A stretch of 64,000 nucleotides of DNA from Craspedostauros australis (GCA_026770025.1 JAMXDE010000004.1:2294001-2358000); one strand, 5' to 3'; shown: positions 22,573 to 34,140, numbered from the stretch's first letter. The notes: generated from the sequence alone by a model not told the origin. Translations and numbers: made by a program.

Positions 22573-24165
22573 CATGATCTGGATGACCACAGAGTGTTAT
22601 TGGGCGAAGGCAGAGGCACAGGAACCTTTTGGACAGACCATGGTTGAGGTATGGGGCGCAAGTGCTGTCACAGAGCGGTGCATGGTAGCCAGGCATGGCT
22701 GCTAAGCACGGCAGCTGAGTATCGTGCGACTCCAGTCGAGGGAAATGCTCGTCGTCGTGATGATCGGGGACAAAGAGCACGAGCAGTTGCGAGAAGTAAC
22801 AAAGTGGAATGAGAGGGATCGCCTCCTTCCTTTCTCCCTCCGATGTTCATATCTCCAACGCAGCCCTCTCCGCTCTGTGACACTTTATCCTTGTATGTTC
22901 GATTCATGCCCAGGCCTGTTGATACGCACAAACATCTACTCTTCGAGGCAGCGGCGGAAAAGGAAGTGGCGACGGAGCGTTTATCATCGCTTCGTTTCGT
23001 TTCCACCTCTTGCGTATCAACGCCAGCGATCAACACTCCGGTTGCCATCATCGAATGATGTCACAACAAAACGCACAAGGGAGTGCGAAACAGTAGACAC
23101 TCTTTGCGATCTGCGCAACGCTTCATGAAATTTCGAGCTACGCGCAGGAGTACGCGTACCCACAACTTCTCATCATGTCTTGTTGCTGTGCTGGCGCCTC
23201 TCGAAAGTATTATGAGATGTTGATTTTTTGAAAACACGAAGGACGAATTCGGCTTGGTCTACGATCAAGTGAGACATGAACAGAATGTCGCTGGTGACGC
23301 TGTTTTTAATGAATTGAATCGCGAACAGATGTGCACAATGTCGAACCAAGACTGTGATTGAATCATTGACATTCTCACAAAATGAAGCTGCGAAGTACGC
23401 CCACAGACAGAAACAAGGGCCTCTGAGTACGAAAACAGCTCGCTTCTCGCAAGGTGTAACATCATGACATCAATGATACGATTATACCACCAAAGGCAAG
23501 GCTCTAAGCGTGTTCTCGGAGATTCGCCGCCTTCTGTTGTTGTTGTTGTCGTTGCCGTTTCGTTGCCACCGCAGTTCGTTGGTTGTTGGTTGTTGATTTG
23601 CGAATTGTGTCTGTGCAGAGGGCACAGCAAAAGCGTCGGTGATCGTTTCGGATGCAGAGGGGGCAAGGGCAGCGGCGTCTTCCACTTGTCTCCCCTGACA
23701 ATGGTGACGGCATGGGACAAAGGCCAACAAACTCCGAAACCTCTCCCTCTTTCTTTCCATTCACTCTCCTGCCTGCAGCACGCCCACGGCTCGCACTTGC
23801 TTGTTCACTCCGACGTAGGTGACCGCCGGCACAACAAGTCCTTGCTGTTGCACTTGCCGTTGAAGTTGCTGACACCAACGAACCCCACAACTCGCCACGT
23901 CGGAAGGAAGCGGAGAGACAAACCACGCATAGTACACTCCATAGCAAGTGAGCAACGGCACATCGGCGCATCGTTCTCCTGATCTCGTCCTCACAACTCA
24001 GAGGGTCCACAAACTTTCATTATCCACACTCACAGAGACCGGCAAGGAGGAGGGTGAAAGGGAGCTGACAGCTGAGCTTTGCGACTTCATCCGCTTAGCA
24101 CACAGAAAATCCGAAAGCAAACCTCGCGACACCTTCAGTGATCAACGGCTCTGCTGTCGTCCAGC
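22573..24165. other. Intergenic, no supported gene
   Basis: 1.6 kb with only short overlapping frames of poor composition. A GTTGTTGTTGTCGTTG run lies near 23536. It should hold the 3' end of the dehydrogenase gene and the promoter of the next gene. Confidence 0.4.
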
Positions 24166-27100
24166 ATGCCGCTTCTGAATCGCACCCGCCCGACCTCCGA
24201 AAAGCAACAAAGCAGTGCCAACCTCCCCGACCTGTGCTCGACCGACAGCGAGGGAGAATCTTCCAGTTCGGAGACTGCGCTGCATGCACAGCACGTACAG
24301 AGACAAGGCATGAAGAATGGCGGAAGCAGAAACAGAATTGGCGGTATCCCATGCACGACGGATGCTATCGATGCGGCAACGTCTGCAACATCATCATCCA
24401 AAGAGTTCGGCGGGAGAAGACTATCACAGCGTTCCATCAGAACTTCGTCCCTTCGTACTACCGACTCCGACAGCGCTCGTAACCCAGACAACCAAAGCGA
24501 CGCTCATCAACACCCCTGTCCAGAGATTGGTAGCGAAGATGTCCCAGCCAGCTTCGCCACTGAGCATCGTGGGCATCGTGAGCGTGGGCATCGTGAGCAT
24601 GGTCACCATGGTCAGCGACGGCGACCAGCTTTAGCTTCGATGCTCTCGCCTCTGTCCACCACAAGGCACTCCGAATCTCACAAATCGCCGCAATCTGATT
24701 GTACACAACTTACTTCCAACACTGGTAGAAAACCAAGCCTTGTCCTGAGTGAAGAGAACAACACTGAATCAGCCTCCAAGTCTCCATCGGGTAATCGGAA
24801 ATGTAACGCAAGCATGATGAGCTTTGCGTCCACGATACACTCGTCCGCAATTACGGAAGTACCTTCCTTGGCAAGCACGACCACAGCCGACAATGACTCT
24901 ACTTCAACGACAGAGCCGATAGAGGCTCTCCATGAGTCACTGACGCGATCTGCAACAACACAGCCACAACCATCGCCATTGGCAGTGCTATCGCCATCGC
25001 ATCCGTCCACTCCCAAGACGAGAAATCATCCAACACCATCTTCGCTTGTGAACGATACCCAAGACATTCCTCCGCCTCCGATCGATGTCTATCACACGCC
25101 AAAACAAAAAAGGAGAAAGCGAAGAACGCAGAGAAAAGTGCCAACGCAATCGAAAGGCAAGGACTCGGCATCACTGTTGTCTTCACCGCCGCCGCCGCCG
25201 TCCACATGCCAGCCAACGCCAATATCATTAGCATCGTCAGCAGCATCAGCATCAGTTCATTCAGTTTTACTCACACCAACCATCGGGCATCGTGTTCGGC
25301 AGCTGAGACAAGAGATGGAGAGCATGAGCTCCATCTTGAGCTCACCAATGACACCGAGCATGTCCGACAGTCTCTCCAGCATTAACTTCTCGTTGCGCAT
25401 CAGACCAGCGGCGAATCAACGGCAACATCAACAGCAATCACCAGCATTGCATAGACGTTGTGAAGGCTCGTATCAGACAATGTCCTCCGAGACCTCTTCC
25501 AACGTTCGGAAAGAGAAGGTCGATGCCCACTCTTCCCTTGGTGCTTCTGCCTTCCTTCACTTCAGTAACACCTCACCGTCCCATACCATCACCACGAACA
25601 GCAACAGCCAGGACAAGATCATGATCAACCGCACCGACACCGACACCGACGCCACCACCAACCAAAGCACCCAGAGCAAGAGCAAAAGCAATAGTCAGAG
25701 CATCAATGTGAGTGGCGATGGTGTCTATATCAGCAAAAGACACAGAGCAGCTTTCAACCACAAGCTGTTGCAAAAGTCGAAGTCCACCATGCACCTGTCC
25801 CAAAGCATCGATACTGAAACTACAACTGCAACCGGGGACGCCTTAGGTAGCCCATGTCTGAGACGTTCCAAGTCAAAAGTGGAGGGTGAGATCCAAAGAT
25901 TCCTTCAACAGGAACTTTACCGCAGTAAGTCCTCAAGTCAGCTCTCTGACATCAAGCGAGCATCTGCCAAGGCAAGTGGGTCAAAAGTCAAACATACCGA
26001 AGCAGGTTTGGACAAGGCCAAGCAAGACAAGCACAGAAGCAAGGGCACCGGCAAGAAGTCCAAACGCAACATGTCTACATCAAAGAAGGAAAAAAGCACG
26101 AGAGTAGCCGCAGATGGAAGTGTAGCCGTGACTGCACGCCACCATGAGCAACGGCAGGAAAGCTGCCGACAGATCTCTGGAAAAGAGAGCAAAGTCAGAG
26201 ATGACCGACAGGAAAAGGGGAAGCGTAAGCGCAAGGTGAAAGATGAAAAGTCATCCCAACGTGGCCGATCGTCCGCGAAGATGCGCGATCATCGACACGG
26301 CAAGCGAAGAGACAGCGTCCACGTGAACCAAGAGAAGAGTACTAAACAAAGGAAAGCAGATGTTGTCGTGGTTCCTGAGCTAGATCAGCAGAAGGAGGAA
26401 GCAGAACCTGTTGGAGAGAGGGACGGCGACGCCGGCTCCAAGGCACAACAACCGGATCGCACGCACCAGCAGCGATATTCCTGTCCCGCCGCATCCCAGT
26501 CTCGGAGTCTAAGCCCCGCAACCACGAACCAACGTCTCGTCGCCTCCTTCAGCGGATTCAATCCAAACGCGTCCGTTGGTCTTCAGAAGCCCCTTGGCAC
26601 GTTGCTACCCAAGCCAGGCACGAGTGTCCTCAACAAGAGCGCATCATTCTTGGATGCCATCGCTGCGCTCAAGCAAACATCTCCCGGCGGTGATGACAGT
26701 ACCTGCGTTTCCTTCGCATCGTTCTCACGCAACCGAAGCTCATCGGGCTATGCATCCCAAAAGATCCGATCGAGTAGAACAAGGATGGAAATAAAACCGA
26801 GAAGCCCGAGCCCAAGCCCATTCTATTCCTCCATGGGAAAATGCGATTATACATCTGAAAGCGAGCCTTCGAAATTGGCGACGCCATCTCCCGTGCCACA
26901 ACAGAATAGCCGTTTGGTCGAGGCGACACCAACAGATCTAGGAGGCAAGCCCTCACCATCGGCACCGCAAGAGGAAAGAGACAAAGGCGAGGGCAGGCAT
27001 CGCCGAGGTAGCCCCAACAAGACAAGATCGTTTCGAGACAGTCGTCGCAAGGAACCTGAATCATCACAGTCGTCGTCAGCATCATCAAGCGACATGATCT

Positions 27101-29004
27101 CCAAACGGCGTGCATCTGTGTTGGCTGGCGCCTCCACACCAACTTCAAGATCAACTCCATCAAAGGACAAGCAGCAACAGGACGATAACAAGACGAGGAA
27201 GATATCTGCCACCGACCCAGAAAAGCACGAAACAAGACGACGGCGGCGGCGGAAGAGTTCCGGGAGGGACGATAGCAACGAGCATGCGCCAAAAGACGCG
27301 AAGAGTAAATCACGGCGTCGCTCATCGAAGAGCACCAGTCGCGAGAGATCGTCGGCATCGGGTTCCAAGCCTCGAGATCGGTCGAAGTCGAACGAGAGGC
27401 GCCGTTCCGAAACAGTCCGAGTTCCGTCGAAGGCATCACGAAGCGATGGCACCAAAGATGGCAAGCGCCGCGGCAGATCATCGGAATCCAGAAGAACGCA
27501 CAAGCATGATCGCCCCCAACGTTCGAAGCATCACCATGAGGATGCAACTGGACGGAGAACTTCGAGAAGTGCGTCGGCATCCGATGGTAGACGGTCTCAT
27601 TCCACCGATGGCAGAAAAAGCAAGTCATCGTCTCCAGGAAGGTCAAGCAGGAGAAGGCGACGAAGATCAAGCAATCCAAACAGAAGCGAGGGTGAGAGAG
27701 ATAGCGAGGGTGCAGGCGCCAATACTCGGATGACTAGGAAGGGCAGTCGTAGCAGATCTCGTGGAGACCATGGCAGCAGCAGAAGGAGCAAATCGTCCCC
27801 CCAAGATCATGGCGTGGATAGCAGCAGGAGCGACGGCAAGCACAAGGACAACACCGCACGAATACCGACATTAAGGCCGCTGCCACCGCCGCCGACAACA
27901 AAAAGGCCAGAGGCGGTGCCCGCACCGCGACTTGCACCTGCCGAGAAGCCGCCCATGCCAAACAATCGGTCCACCCGCAGTACAAGCCCCGACCGTCGTA
28001 CCATGCGCCGATCGCAATCAGAACGCAACATTCGCAGCGCAAGCCCCGCCCGACGCCACAGCATTGGCTCCGTACCTTCGTCTGATTTCGGCAGTCAGGT
28101 TTCGTTCGCTATTGACGAATACTCACCGCCACAGCTCGCGGATAGCAAACCACCAGTGCCGAGGGAAATCCGCAAAAACGAAGTGCCTTTGACTCCTTTG
28201 GTGTCAAAGGAAGGGTTCTCAATTAGCCACAGTGAAAGTACGGAAAGCACTCCGCAAGACTCCGGGCCAAGACAGCAATTCACGAGGACACCATCATCTC
28301 TGAAGCGAGAATGGATCAGTAGCCTCAACTGGAGTTATCATTCGGAACGCGCAAACCGGCCCACCGGGATCTCGATAGAAGATGTGTTCAGTACGAACGA
28401 TAGCACCATGGGTCCCACGAAGGTCAACCCAACCAGCACCTCTGTACGCAACGAACAAGGCCGAGCACGAGGACAAGGTGGAATGCGGCTGACACGAAGC
28501 AGTGAGAGTTTCAGCTCGCTGCGTCGTACCTTGCAGAGCGCGAATTCCACCATCCTGAACAGGAGCAGTGGCAGCGGCAGCGATGATTCATCTATGAACC
28601 CGATGTTGCAAAAGGTGCGGTTGTGGAATGAACACTTCGTGCTGCCCAAGGAGAAGCAGTACTGCCGTGGCGTGATCGAGTATGCGAATCAAAAGTTCCA
28701 CATCTCGTCACAGTCATTGGCTTTGACGGCGCCGACCTCCGCATCTTCGATCCCTAGCTTATCATCGATGGAGAAGGATACGAGGAGTTCCCTCCTTGCC
28801 TCACTCGCACCGTCGTCACGCAGCCTTGGGAGCGGCGTCACGCGTTCTTTGGACAACTGTCATGCTTCATCCGCGACGGATTGTGACGTCTTTGCTGCAG
28901 CGCACAAGCATCATTTGGATGAAGTGGGCTACGGCAAGAACTACATGGAGGAGGCTCGTCTTCGCCACAAACTGAAACGGTCCAGGGATCAGAAGCGGTA
29001 TTGA
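24166..29004 (+). CDS. Large Ser/Arg-rich disordered protein
   Basis: A single uninterrupted frame of 1612 residues beginning MPLLNRTRPTSEKQQSS. The composition is extreme: Ser, Arg, Lys, Thr and Pro dominate and hydrophobic stretches are absent. There are many RS/SR and KS motifs, especially between about residues 940 and 1340 (for example TRRRRRRKSSGRDD and SRRRRRRSSNPNRSEG), and a Pro cluster LPPPPTTKRP. Only the last ~130 residues look folded (RLWNEHFVLPKEKQYC, then a terminal helix EARLRHKLKRSRDQKRY). RS-rich proteins often act in splicing or bind RNA or microtubules, but no RRM or other domain is visible, so no function is assigned. The length without a stop and the restricted composition argue for a real gene. 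Confidence 0.75.
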   Translation: MPLLNRTRPTSEKQQSSANLPDLCSTDSEGESSSSETALHAQHVQRQGMKNGGSRNRIGGIPCTTDAIDAATSATSSSKEFGGRRLSQRSIRTSSLRTTDSDSARNPDNQSDAHQHPCPEIGSEDVPASFATEHRGHRERGHREHGHHGQRRRPALASMLSPLSTTRHSESHKSPQSDCTQLTSNTGRKPSLVLSEENNTESASKSPSGNRKCNASMMSFASTIHSSAITEVPSLASTTTADNDSTSTTEPIEALHESLTRSATTQPQPSPLAVLSPSHPSTPKTRNHPTPSSLVNDTQDIPPPPIDVYHTPKQKRRKRRTQRKVPTQSKGKDSASLLSSPPPPPSTCQPTPISLASSAASASVHSVLLTPTIGHRVRQLRQEMESMSSILSSPMTPSMSDSLSSINFSLRIRPAANQRQHQQQSPALHRRCEGSYQTMSSETSSNVRKEKVDAHSSLGASAFLHFSNTSPSHTITTNSNSQDKIMINRTDTDTDATTNQSTQSKSKSNSQSINVSGDGVYISKRHRAAFNHKLLQKSKSTMHLSQSIDTETTTATGDALGSPCLRRSKSKVEGEIQRFLQQELYRSKSSSQLSDIKRASAKASGSKVKHTEAGLDKAKQDKHRSKGTGKKSKRNMSTSKKEKSTRVAADGSVAVTARHHEQRQESCRQISGKESKVRDDRQEKGKRKRKVKDEKSSQRGRSSAKMRDHRHGKRRDSVHVNQEKSTKQRKADVVVVPELDQQKEEAEPVGERDGDAGSKAQQPDRTHQQRYSCPAASQSRSLSPATTNQRLVASFSGFNPNASVGLQKPLGTLLPKPGTSVLNKSASFLDAIAALKQTSPGGDDSTCVSFASFSRNRSSSGYASQKIRSSRTRMEIKPRSPSPSPFYSSMGKCDYTSESEPSKLATPSPVPQQNSRLVEATPTDLGGKPSPSAPQEERDKGEGRHRRGSPNKTRSFRDSRRKEPESSQSSSASSSDMISKRRASVLAGASTPTSRSTPSKDKQQQDDNKTRKISATDPEKHETRRRRRRKSSGRDDSNEHAPKDAKSKSRRRSSKSTSRERSSASGSKPRDRSKSNERRRSETVRVPSKASRSDGTKDGKRRGRSSESRRTHKHDRPQRSKHHHEDATGRRTSRSASASDGRRSHSTDGRKSKSSSPGRSSRRRRRRSSNPNRSEGERDSEGAGANTRMTRKGSRSRSRGDHGSSRRSKSSPQDHGVDSSRSDGKHKDNTARIPTLRPLPPPPTTKRPEAVPAPRLAPAEKPPMPNNRSTRSTSPDRRTMRRSQSERNIRSASPARRHSIGSVPSSDFGSQVSFAIDEYSPPQLADSKPPVPREIRKNEVPLTPLVSKEGFSISHSESTESTPQDSGPRQQFTRTPSSLKREWISSLNWSYHSERANRPTGISIEDVFSTNDSTMGPTKVNPTSTSVRNEQGRARGQGGMRLTRSSESFSSLRRTLQSANSTILNRSSGSGSDDSSMNPMLQKVRLWNEHFVLPKEKQYCRGVIEYANQKFHISSQSLALTAPTSASSIPSLSSMEKDTRSSLLASLAPSSRSLGSGVTRSLDNCHASSATDCDVFAAAHKHHLDEVGYGKNYMEEARLRHKLKRSRDQKRY

Positions 29005-30268
29005 CATCGATTACGTCGAGCACCCACGGTGCAAGTGCAGCTCCGTACAGGCCTCTGGTATAGAACTGAACACTCCGTGTGTCCTTCGCACAAGACGGAG
29101 CATGCCATCCAAAGACTGTGTCTCGCTATAATGCACCGTATTGATATCTATCAGTCCTATTATAGTTTTCTATTTCGGTGCACTCGTATGTATGCGTGAA
29201 AAGCACCTGTGGAAGTACGAGCACTTTCACGCGACCACGCATTCCTCGTTACCAGTCTCAACAAATGATTTCAATCATTGAAAGTCACACAGTCAGATGG
29301 AATAGTGTCTCGTCTGTTTTGGAGGATCGCGTCGGTTCCATTAGTCACCGTGCTGTGCTCCGCACAGGTGTAGGATACTATATTCCGTCCATTTTCTGTA
29401 CTCGTTGGCAGTCCGATTCCGCAAGCATGACGACAGCGACGATGATGGCAATGTTAGCATCGAGATCACTGTGGGGGAAATTGAAACTGGAGACGATAGG
29501 AATCACGTCGACGATCGTGGACACGACGGCGAGGAAACGGAGCACCACGAGCGCACTTCGTTTGCAGGAAACAAACGAAAGAGTCATAAATAGTGGATGT
29601 GAGTTCAAGACACAGGAGATCGGTGTGATGAGCGATGATGCTGCGCTCTGTGGCGAACAAAAGACAAAGTAAGATCCTAGTAGGACAGAATAGAATGCAC
29701 CACGCAGTGAACACAAATCTAAAGCAACAGGATGTACTCTATGTAACATTGCAAGGGAACGATATCGGTGTCACACATTTTTGATGTTCTCTGTGATCTC
29801 TCGAAACCATGTGAAAGTATTGTATTCTACACAAGTTGAGGCTCACCACTACGAGAATGACATGCACAAGCCTCCCGAGAGGAAACGTCGGAAATCCTAC
29901 TATTCTTTCGTTCTACGTCCGACAGAAAGGGGACGGCTGAAGGACATGCTTGACGAATTGGGTGAAGCATCAACCTGTCTTCCCGTCGTCAGGGAAGAAC
30001 ACAACATTCAAAACTTGCCTCCACAACGGCAAAGTTCGGAAAGTTGGACCAAATGCGAGACCCCAGGTCGCACAACACGCCAAACGGCAGAGTGCACAAC
30101 GCGACAAAACCGTGTTGGCGACATTCAAACCAACACAACAAAACACCACCAACAACAACACCAACAAAGGCAACACAACAAAAGCAAATCGACGCATCCA
30201 AACCAAAGAGGTCAACGATTGATCCCATTCACGATCACAGAGCAGCAGAAACGCTGGGATGCACAACG
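29005..30268. other. Intergenic, no supported gene
   Basis: No domain in any frame. The 3' part, 30140-30195, is rich in CAA repeats and probably lies in the 5' region of the RING gene. Confidence 0.4.
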
Positions 30269-31881
30269 ATGCCAAGGGCAAAGAAGAACGCGAAGAAGAA
30301 TGGTGATGCTGTGAAGGTCGCGGAGAGCCCACAAGTTCAGGAACTTCCGAAGCAATGGCGAGCGTTTGATGACAGCTTGCGTTGCGAGATATGTGCAGGT
30401 GAGGTCAATTGCTGAGTGCGTTTATGCGTTTGTGCCGCTTGTACACATCTGAGCTCCTGCTATACTCACAAATATTATCCTTGGCCACTCCAACTACACC
30501 ATTCCCGATAGACTACTTCTCCAGCGCCGTGACGATCCAAGGCTGCGGACACTCCTTCTGCTCGGGATGCATCCGCGTGCACTTCAGCAAGGGCGTCTGC
30601 AGCTCGAGACGCGAGGCCTGGTGTCCAAAATGTCGCTTCGTCGTCAAGAAGGATCCTGATCTCAGTCTCGTGCCGAACCATTCCCTGCAGCAGGTCTTGC
30701 AAGAGTACAGGCAGATGGCCGTCCAAATCGCTGGCGATGGCAGTTGCATCCCCCCAAGTGGCAGATCGGATGCTTGCGATGATGCGAACACTGCAAATCT
30801 CAGCAACGAAACATGCATCCGGCGGCAATCTACTCCAGACAACAGCACAATGGACACGGACGATGTGCCACAGACGCCACGCACCGTCCTCAAAAAGAGA
30901 GGTAAGACGGTCTACACGGGCATGAGGAAGAACAAGCTCAAGGAGCTCTGCAAACGGGAGGGCCTCCAGGTGTCAGGGACGGAAGCGGATCTCATTGCGC
31001 GACATCGCCTCTATCAGCAGATCTGGAATCACCATGCAGACAACGTCGTGGAGGAACCCACAACGAAGGACCAAATCCTGGCGATGGTACGACAACGTGA
31101 AAAGTCCAAAAACGACGTCGCCAAGCAAGAAAAGAAGAACGGAGTGTCGCAGCAGAATGATCGCATGGCCAAGCTCAAGGATGCCAGATCGAGGGTGGGC
31201 AAGGGCGCCAAGGATATCAAGATCACCAGCGGCGACGCTGAGTTTGACTCCAAGCTCAACGATGGCTTCTCGAATCTCATCCAGCAGCTGCATCGGCAAG
31301 AAGCGACCAACAAGGCCAAAGGCAGACCGTCCGCACACGAGCCTCAGCCAAAGGATGATTCCAGCAAGGCAACAGCATCAACATCAGCAGCAAAGAAAGC
31401 TGCATCGTCAAAAGCTAAAACTGCCACGACCAAGACCAGGAGAGGAAAGCAAGTAGCGTCTGCAAAAGCAAAGATCGAAAATGGCACTGAAGCCATCACT
31501 AAAACCGACGCTGCCGATCCACCGAAGCGATCAACACGGCGCAAGCTGCCAAAGCGAGCCCAACGCAAGGCTGACACAAGCGATTCAGCGACCGCTCCCA
31601 TGTCATCGGATGATGAGACAGCGAAAACGCAATCTACAGCGGACACCTCAACGTCGTCGACAGCAGCAGCGGCAGTAACGAGAAAGACCAAAAGGGGAAC
31701 CAAACGCAATGCCCCCTCGCCAACACCCAGCGATGTGGCGGAGATCGCCGAAGGAGAACAGCCCAGCGGACGATCCAAACGAAAGCTCGCTGTTCCTTGG
31801 GACTGTTCCGTGTGCACCTTTCGCAACACGGTACGTACCTGGAAGAATGCAAACTGCGAGATGTGTTCCACGAAGCGGTAG
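30269..31881 (+). CDS. RAD18-like E3 ubiquitin ligase: RING, SAP, C-terminal NZF-type finger
   Basis: Exon 1 is 30269-30398, exon 2 30512-31881; the join (G|AC, Asp44) completes the RING and gives 499 residues. The RING is C3HC4: Cys39, Cys42, Cys55, His57, Cys60, Cys63, Cys81, Cys84. A SAP DNA-binding motif lies at about 177-212 (MRKNKLKELCKREGLQVSGT). A Lys/Ala-rich linker leads to a C-terminal finger from about 473, WDCSVCTFRN ... CEMCSTKR, with Cys pairs and Thr-Phe and Met as in ubiquitin-binding NZF fingers. RAD18 acts with RAD6 in the nucleus to mono-ubiquitinate PCNA at stalled forks. The RING-SAP order and length (RAD18 is near 490-500) fit, but no C2HC UBZ finger is seen between RING and SAP. 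It could be another RING-SAP ligase. Confidence 0.75.
30399..30511 (+). other. Intron inside the RING domain of the RAD18-like gene
   Basis: 113 bp, GTGAGG donor and CCGATAG acceptor. It interrupts the RING two residues after the first Cys pair. The start at 30269 is in a different frame from exon 2, so without splicing the first two zinc ligands are lost. Confidence 0.85.
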
Positions 31882-32465
31882 TGAGATGTGCACACATGCG
31901 TGTGTGCGTGTGGGTGCGTGTGGTATTGCACGAACAACAACACCAGCATCCATCTTCCTTGCACCATCACAGCAAAGAGGCCAAAGAGTAGAATGATTTG
32001 GAGCAGCGATCCACAACTGTTAGGATAAACAGAAAATGGCAAAGAGAAAGGAATCGAACCCCAGACGACGAAATCTGGAATGCCCGGGGATTGCACCCGA
32101 AACCGGTAGCCCTAGCCCACTCCGTTGATGAAACGGAGTAATTGCCTACTTAAGTAGTGTGAGTACCAAGCATATCATCTAATCTCCTATAATCTCACAA
32201 CAACATCTTCCATCTAGCTCTCCGTTAATTACACCTCTCAATGTACGAGTACAAATTGACTTGTTTCCGACAACTTGTATTACCACGAGAGCCTAGGTCC
32301 CCATCCAACAACACGCCTCCACGAATCCAAACACCAAAGTGCGCGTAGCCATCACCCACCAGGGGGCCTCGTTTGTTGGTGACATTGCTCATGTGGCTGT
32401 GATCATCTCTGCGACCGACGCGGTTGATCAGGATACTGCGGATTGCTGTTGCAGCCACTACGTCG
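31882..32465. other. Intergenic, with a tRNA-like stretch
   Basis: No protein gene. A GT-rich run (GTGTGCGTGTGGGTGCGTGTGG) follows the RAD18-like stop. The tRNA-like sequence is listed next. Confidence 0.5.
32045..32140 (-). ncRNA. tRNA-like or tRNA-derived SINE remnant
   Basis: On the minus strand there are two B-box-like blocks: GGGTGCAATCC at about 32085-32095 and GGTTCGATTCC at about 32049-32059. Between them is a stem-loop of anticodon-arm shape (CCAGA, 8-nt loop, TCTGG). Upstream is a perfect 8-bp hairpin, ACTCCGTT/AACGGAGT. I could not fold a complete tRNA: the T-stem pairs poorly and no matching acceptor strand was found. A decayed tRNA or SINE fits better than an active tRNA gene. 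Confidence 0.35.
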
Positions 32466-34140
32466 ATGATGCAGATGCGCGCTTCCGTTCTCGCCACTTC
32501 GATCCTCTATTCACTCAGCGCATCAAGATGTGACGCCTTCGGTATCTTTACCGCCAAGCCACGATCGCCATCGGTCCTGCACCGAATGAAGTGGCAGCTG
32601 CGTACGCAATTGGACGCCACTGATGTTGCAACGGATACGAAGGAGGGAGAGGGTTTCAAGGTGATCATCCCAACCCAACCATCGTCAACATGGGATTCCG
32701 CACAAGTGGAAGACAGAGTCATGGAGGCATTTGATGCCATGGTGGATTCGACCGAGTTCTGGCAGTCCGTGGATCGTGGAATTGCCAGCATACCATTGTT
32801 TGGGGATGCGCAAGTGCGGATCCAACGCCACGAACATCAACAAGATGCCTTTGAATTGGAGCTGACGGCATCATTGTCGTCAGCGTCTTCGTCGGCGTCA
32901 TCACCAGCAGCACCAGCAGATAGTCAACCACCACTGTCCATACGAGACTTTCGTTGGATATGCGCCAAGCTGCATGAGTGCCGTGCCATGTTCGGAGACG
33001 TCCTGGACATGTCCGTCTTGGACGATCTCATGATCACGCATCAGCAATCTGCCCAATCCCAATTTGCTGGCACGGATGCAGCACACGCCAAGTTGTCGGG
33101 CAGCCCCGTCATCGACGAGATCTTTGCCTGCAACGTCAATGCCCTGCAGGAACTCAAGACGAACGGATACACAGTCATAGACACCAACCTGCTGGCCTCC
33201 GAAGAGTCCCACCATCGATTGTCGCAGCTCTTGCAAATCAAATCAAGCCAGGACGCCACGATACGGACAGACACGATCAAGTTCTTGGATCGCACCATGG
33301 CGACCGACTGCGGGTTGCAACAGCAGCATGACGTCTTGATGGGCTTGGCATCTTACCTGAATGAGTATTACTTTGGTCACGATCAAGCATTGCAGGAAGC
33401 CTGGCCATTTCCACCACGGTTGCCGGCAACCACAGAACGTCCACTGACGAATCCCAAATTCATCCAAGCTGCGGAATACAACGCCAATGAATTCTACGTG
33501 GCACATCGGTGAGTATGGCAGTATGGCAGTATGTACCCGTATAAGTCCATGCACGCCACTGTGTTCGCAACTATGGCTGAAAGAATGCATGAATAATCAA
33601 TCTTGGACGTCGACGTAGCATTGCCGTCCTCCTACATACGAGTAGAAATGATCCTCACATGGCTTGTACGGATTGTTCCACACTCACTGACCGAATCCTC
33701 AAATGGCGACTCCACATGACAATGCATCGTGCTTCCCGCCGTGTTGCATTCTCCTTTTCTCCGATAGAGACAACGTGTACCTTGATGACACACAGCAGCA
33801 GCGGCGGCTGCGCCCACGACGTCGATCCAACCTTCGCTACATCACCTGCATTCTTTACTGCAATGACAACTGGACAAAAAAAGACGGCGGGGCGTTGCGG
33901 TTGTATCCCAACACCACGACGCATCCGATGACGAATATCAACACGGATGAATTGGAGCATGTCGATGTGCTGCCCTGCAACGGCCGGCTGCTCATTTTCG
34001 AAAGTATGCTGCTGCACAGCGTTGAAAAGGTGAAACATCCAACGAAGAAGCGCCTTGCGTTGACCTGCTGGATCAATCGACCTGACGAATCGTCGTTGGA
34101 CTTCGCCGACACAGCCGGTAGTGGTAGCGACAGCAACTGA
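32466..34140 (+). CDS. 2-oxoglutarate/Fe(II) oxygenase, prolyl-4-hydroxylase-like, two exons
   Basis: Exon 1 is 32466-33508, exon 2 33768-34140; the join (CG|A, Arg348) gives 471 residues and builds the HxD motif. Iron ligands are His347 and Asp349 in YVAHRDN and His431 in LLHSVEKV; Arg443 in KKRLALTCW would bind 2-oxoglutarate. Between them is the core strand ITCILYCNDNW, then DGGALRLYP. These match the prolyl 4-hydroxylase alpha-subunit-like fold. The substrate is unknown. The N-terminus MMQMRASVLATSILYSLSAS is signal-peptide-like and is followed by CDAFGIF, close to the diatom plastid junction (ASAF with Phe at +1), so plastid import is possible. An upstream ATG at 32424 would add 14 residues; I chose the start that puts the hydrophobic core near the N-terminus. 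Confidence 0.82.
33509..33767 (+). other. Intron splitting the HxD motif of the oxygenase
   Basis: 259 bp, GTGAGT donor and TCCGATAG acceptor. The His codon ends exon 1 and the Asp codon lies in exon 2. Confidence 0.85.
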
